DNA of 64,000 nt, taken from Ruania suaedae (GTDB lineage: Bacteria > Actinomycetota > Actinomycetes > Actinomycetales > Beutenbergiaceae). The stretch spans positions 434,001-498,000 of the forward strand of contig NZ_CP088018.1 of the NCBI RefSeq assembly GCF_021049265.1. The letters run 5' to 3'. The notes under the pieces are model-generated. The model saw nothing but the letters and a program-made list of their open reading frames with translations. It searched no databases and was not told where the DNA came from. This document shows positions 60,710 to 64,000 of the stretch, in pieces; the first letter of the stretch is position 1, and the number at the start of each line of letters is the position of its first letter. Both the position numbers and the translations under genes were made by a program.

Positions 60710-62166
60710 GCAGCCTCCTCAGGCTCGTCGGACCCGAGGTCCGCACCGGAGCGGCGCACGATGTCGCGCGCCTCGTCCTTGTCGATCACGGTCCCGACCC
60801 CGAGGTAGACCTTCTGCACCACCTCTGCGGCGAACCGGGCGCGCTCGGCGTCGGTCATGTCGACGGCAACGCCCTCGGTGGCACGACGGGCCGCCTCGGC
60901 CGCCGCGCCCTCGAGCGCCCCGCGCCGGGTGCCGACGTCCTTGACGGGCAGCTTGTAGCGCTGCCGCACGTACGCCTCGAGCTCGTCGTCAGGCTCGATC
61001 GCGCCGGAGTCGATGAGCGACTTGATCGCCTCGGCCGTGGCCGGCTGCTCCTCGCCGATGGTCGCCGGCACCAGTCGCGGCGCCGGCTCGTCCGGCCCGA
61101 AGTTGAGGTCCACGAGGTCCTCGACAACGTGAGCCTGGCAGGTGTTCGCGATGTGCAGCGCGACGGCGTTCAGCGAGCCGACGAAGAACTCCGCGAACGT
61201 GGACCCCAGTGCCCAGGAGCCGGTCTCGGTGCCGAGGTTCAGGAAGTGCGCGAGCACCGCCCGGGCGATCTGCTCGTCGTGGTAGCGGATCGGCTTGTCG
61301 GTGTCGGCCCGGTTGCCCGTCACGCCGGTGAGGGTGAACTTGGCCCCGTTCGGGATCGAGGCACCCGCCTCCTGGCCCGCGCGAGCGGACTTCGCCAGGG
61401 TCAGGCCGTCGTCCTTCTGCGACTGGACCCAGGCCTGGAACTGCTCCTCGGTCATCTCGACGCCCTCGGGAATCGGCGCACCCTCGTAGACCGGGATGCC
61501 GAGACTGTTGCGCTCGACGCCGACCGCCTGGGCCCGCAGGGTGCGGTCCTTCAGGAGCCAGTTCTTGTAGGCCGTGCGCAGCAGCGAGGTGCCTACCCAG
61601 TTCGCACCCTCGCGCTCGTTGACGTACACCACGAGCTTGTCGACCGGGATGCGCGGGTTCTTCACCGTGCCGACGCCGTACTGCTCCACGGCGACCAGGC
61701 CGCCGTCGCTCGCGATGTCCCACTTCGCGATCGTGCGCGGCGGTCGCCATGCGAGCTTGCGCAGACGCACCATGCCCGACTCGTCCACGCGGTAGACCTG
61801 CTCGAACACGCTGTGGCCGAACACCAGCTCCAGCAGCGCCAGGCGCAGGTGCTCGTCGAAGTCGAACCGGTCACGGGTGCGGATCGGCGCCTTGCGCTGC
61901 TTGCCCTTCACCGGCAGCCCGAACGAGTCCGCGACCAGGTTCACCACGCTCGGGCGAGCGTCGGCCGGGTCGATCATCCAGGTGGTTCGACGGATCGGGA
62001 ACGTCACCGCGCGTAGCACGGACCCGACCTGCGCATCCTCGCGACGCATCTTGTCGAACACGTCGATCGAGGCCGGCCAGAGCAGCGCCGGGTTCGTCTC
62101 GTGCGAGTCTTCGGCCAGCGATCCCCAGCCTGGCAGCGACTCCCTCTGGTAGCCCATCTCGGACAT
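60706..62166 (-). CDS. Portal protein, DUF935 (Mu gp29-like) family
   Basis: A 486-residue portal. N-terminal segments VLRAVTFPIRRTTWMIDPAD and DFDEHLRLALLELVFGHSVFEQVY, the stem/crown GVERNSLGIPVYEG region and C-terminal YKLPVKDVGTR fit the Mu-type portal family. It forms the dodecamer at the unique capsid vertex. It is flanked by homing endonuclease genes on both sides. Confidence 0.88.
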   Translation of the reverse strand: MSEMGYQRESLPGWGSLAEDSHETNPALLWPASIDVFDKMRREDAQVGSVLRAVTFPIRRTTWMIDPADARPSVVNLVADSFGLPVKGKQRKAPIRTRDRFDFDEHLRLALLELVFGHSVFEQVYRVDESGMVRLRKLAWRPPRTIAKWDIASDGGLVAVEQYGVGTVKNPRIPVDKLVVYVNEREGANWVGTSLLRTAYKNWLLKDRTLRAQAVGVERNSLGIPVYEGAPIPEGVEMTEEQFQAWVQSQKDDGLTLAKSARAGQEAGASIPNGAKFTLTGVTGNRADTDKPIRYHDEQIARAVLAHFLNLGTETGSWALGSTFAEFFVGSLNAVALHIANTCQAHVVEDLVDLNFGPDEPAPRLVPATIGEEQPATAEAIKSLIDSGAIEPDDELEAYVRQRYKLPVKDVGTRRGALEGAAAEAARRATEGVAVDMTDAERARFAAEVVQKVYLGVGTVIDKDEARDIVRRSGADLGSDEPEEAA

Positions 62167-62177
62167 GCGGGCTCCCT

Positions 62178-62732
62178 TCAGAACGACGCGGCGATCGCCC
62201 GTAGGCGCTCATCCGCCCTAGCGGGGTCGAACGGTCGGTTCTGCACTCGGGCGAGCGCATATTCGCGGGCGCACGCCAGACACGAGCGCCCGCCCTTGGC
62301 CGCCTGGGCGGGCTTGAGATTCGGCGCCTGGAGCGGGTGGCCCAGCTTGCAGTGCGTCTTGCCGGAGTTCCGGTTGGTGCCATGGCGCTTCATGTCACGC
62401 ATGTTCGACAGGTGGGTATCCCATCGAAGGTTGGTGACGCGGTTGTTGCTGGGGTCTCCATCGCCATGACAGCACTCAGTGCCCTCAGGTCGAGGGCCTA
62501 CGAACGCCTCCAGAACGAGGCCGTGAACCTGCCTGACCGAAGCGTTGCCATCCCGACTCAAGCTCACGACGAATCTGCCATACCGGTTCTCGGTCGCAGT
62601 GAGAACCTGGCCGCGAATCCAGCGACTGCCGTATCGGTGGTCCACCTCTCGAGGAAGAGATCGGACGCGCCCTCGGTCACTGACCTCGTACAGGCCCTCG
62701 TAACCGACAACATCCCGCCACTCTTCGGTCAC
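62178..62732 (-). CDS. Homing endonuclease with NUMOD4 and HNH motifs, between terminase and portal
   Basis: A 184-residue protein. The NUMOD4 block EEWRDVVGYEGLYEVSDRGRVRSL is at residues 4-26, and the HNH block HGLVLEAFVGPRPEGTECCHGDGDPSNNRVTNLRWDTHLSNM is near 85-125. A C-terminal Cys-containing region follows. The start is GTG at 62732 with GGGGAG six bases upstream; its ribosome site overlaps the terminase stop region. An intron- or site-type homing function is likely. Confidence 0.88.
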   Translation of the reverse strand: MTEEWRDVVGYEGLYEVSDRGRVRSLPREVDHRYGSRWIRGQVLTATENRYGRFVVSLSRDGNASVRQVHGLVLEAFVGPRPEGTECCHGDGDPSNNRVTNLRWDTHLSNMRDMKRHGTNRNSGKTHCKLGHPLQAPNLKPAQAAKGGRSCLACAREYALARVQNRPFDPARADERLRAIAASF

Positions 62733-62743
62733 GATGCACTCCC

Positions 62744-64000
62744 CTAGAACGCGGTCGAAAGCAGCGACTCTTCGGATGGCCCGTCGTGGGCACTGGACTG
62801 CAGGACGGCCGCGCGCGGCGGTGGCGGCGGATCTGCTTTCGCTTCGGGCTCGAGGTTCACCAGCGCGTACAGCGCCCACGTCTCAGCGCACACCCCGGCG
62901 ATGTCCACGGGCTTGGACTTCTCGCGCGACCACAGGCGGTTCTCGGCGTACTGCGTCGCCAGGCCGCCCTCGATCGCGAGGTCTACATCCGGCTGCTCGG
63001 TCAGCACCAGGGCTCGGTCGCGCATGACCCGGTCATGCAGCTGGCCCGTAGCGATGGCGCAGGTCGGACGATCCATCTCGTGCACCGTCAGGCCCGCATC
63101 CTTCAGCAGCGGGATCAGCTCGATCACCGGGCAGCCCTGAGCCTGCAGCGCCACCTCACGATGTCCAGACTCCTCAGCCAGGGCCTTGAGGTACTCGACT
63201 GCCCACACGATCCCAGCGCGCTTCGTGCGCACCGTCACCAGCGGCTTGCCATCCTCGGTCTCCACCGCCGCGGCCACCCACGTCGTCGACCGATCGGCGG
63301 AGGTGTCCACCGCCCACACTGTGCGAGCACCCTTCGGAACCTTCACCTTGGACGGCGCGACCTGCAGGTCCTTCCAGTCCACCGGCTCGATGTAGGGCTC
63401 GACGTTCTGCGTCACCCACTGGCACAAGACCTCGATGCGCTCAAGGCTCTTGTTCTTCGCGTTGCGAGCCGTCCGCATCAGGCCCTCGATCGTCATGCCC
63501 GGCAGGTAGCCGGCGGACGGGTTCGCCTGCGCGAACGCTCGCGGATCATCCAGGGGCGCATCAGGCTCCGCCGACCACTCGGCCAGGAACCACTCGGCGT
63601 CCGGATCCTCGACCGACTCGTGCGCGATCTCGCGAACGTCCTTGAGCACCACCGAGCGGTACGTGCCAGCGTTGGAGAAGGCCAGCAGCATCGAGTCGAA
63701 CATCGCCGTCGCCGACTTCTCGATCGCCGACCAGCCCTCGTAGTCGTACTGCTGCCGGAGCTCATCCAGGATCAGCCGCGCCGATGAGTACCCGCGCGCG
63801 CCCTCGAACGTCCGCGGCCGGTAGACCGAGCCCTCGAGCGTGACCAACTCCGTCTCGCCGTTGACCATGCGCGGCATCCGCGTGCCGGCCTGCAGCAGCG
63901 CCACACGGTCGTAGGCGATCCCGACCTTCAGATCGTCCGGGCCGCCCCACTGGCGCACCTGCGTCCACGGCTTCATCGCGATGTCGAGCTTCTGAGCCGC
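62744..64000 (-). CDS. Terminase large subunit (5' end outside window)
   Basis: At least 418 residues, entering from the right edge (frame open through AAQKLDIAMKPW). The Walker B-like RLILDELRQQ and the C-terminal RNase H-type nuclease domain are visible: AVDTSADRSTTWVAAAV (metal Asp) and later acid residues. Walker A should lie past the edge. It packages DNA through the portal. The HNH gene follows its stop by a few bases. Confidence 0.88.
   Translation of the reverse strand, partial: AAQKLDIAMKPWTQVRQWGGPDDLKVGIAYDRVALLQAGTRMPRMVNGETELVTLEGSVYRPRTFEGARGYSSARLILDELRQQYDYEGWSAIEKSATAMFDSMLLAFSNAGTYRSVVLKDVREIAHESVEDPDAEWFLAEWSAEPDAPLDDPRAFAQANPSAGYLPGMTIEGLMRTARNAKNKSLERIEVLCQWVTQNVEPYIEPVDWKDLQVAPSKVKVPKGARTVWAVDTSADRSTTWVAAAVETEDGKPLVTVRTKRAGIVWAVEYLKALAEESGHREVALQAQGCPVIELIPLLKDAGLTVHEMDRPTCAIATGQLHDRVMRDRALVLTEQPDVDLAIEGGLATQYAENRLWSREKSKPVDIAGVCAETWALYALVNLEPEAKADPPPPPRAAVLQSSAHDGPSEESLLSTAF

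Larger units (their letters stand above)
41947..64000. mobile_element. Prophage (siphovirus-like), left part; right end outside window
   Basis: Continuous phage gene set from terminase (right edge) to lysis genes (about 44.7 kb), read leftward, next to tRNA-Thr. Head genes include a portal of the DUF935 type, a ClpP-like prohead protease, an HK97-fold capsid protein and a tape measure of about 950 residues, so the particle should have a long non-contractile tail. Integrase, repressor and replication genes are not in the window. The late genes look intact, with no frameshifts other than the programmed one, so the element may be functional. Confidence 0.92.

Overview
High-GC actinobacterial chromosome carrying the left part of an integrated tailed-phage genome. 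GC content, GTG starts, a WhiB regulator, a Crp-type regulator, an actinobacterial tad/helicase cluster and the topA-tmk-holB block all point to the Actinomycetes. Micrococcales is my best guess from protein flavour, but that is inference.

Host part, 1-41943. (1) 1-2302: an S9 peptidase (cut by the left edge) and a CopC-like membrane-anchored protein. (2) 2434-5989: prpD-prpB-prpC, the 2-methylcitrate route for propionate. (3) 6007-7275: a class I DAHP synthase behind an 18-residue leader peptide rich in Trp, Tyr and Phe codons, with mutually exclusive stem-loops (an attenuator). (4) 7265-9282: Nudix hydrolase, NCS2 nucleobase permease, tRNA-Pro(CGG). (5) 9368-17844: metallophosphoesterase, class A PBP with PASTA domain, divergent WhiB4/WblA-type regulator, a 50-residue protein, RidA, Crp, an alpha/beta hydrolase lacking its nucleophile, and acetyl-CoA synthetase. 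This order resembles the whiB4-ponA2-crp-acs neighbourhood of other actinobacteria. (6) 18005-26320: a proline-rich membrane protein, then a tad-type pilus/secretion operon (CpaE-like, TadA, TadB, TadC, DUF4244 pilin-like, two TadE-like) and its usual neighbour, a DEAD/DECH-box helicase. (7) 26434-41783: H+-pyrophosphatase, SDR, UMF1-type MFS, methyltransferase, PAP2 phosphatase, topA, an Fpg/Nei glycosylase, an oxidoreductase, tmk, holB and a secreted tripeptidyl-peptidase-like lipoprotein.

Prophage part, about 41944 to beyond 64000. The boundary is a tRNA-Thr(CGT) gene whose 3' end is the likely attachment site. Late genes run leftward (minus strand) from the terminase at the right edge: terminase, homing endonuclease, portal, second homing endonuclease, prohead protease with a nested scaffold start, decoration protein, major capsid protein, connectors, major tail protein, the tail chaperone pair with a canonical -1 slippery heptamer, tape measure, minor tail proteins, tail fibre and lysis genes. 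No integrase or early regulator is in the window; they should lie beyond the right edge.

Two plus-strand loci run against the late genes and look like lysogenic cargo. One, between the attachment site and the lysis cassette, encodes a two-TM GAF-domain protein overlapping a Panacea (DUF4065) protein, a candidate new toxin-antitoxin or anti-phage pair. The other, inside the head-tail connector genes, encodes a low-GC PASTA-domain lipoprotein, a candidate superinfection-exclusion protein. These two loci and the DAHP synthase attenuator are the most interesting parts of the window.
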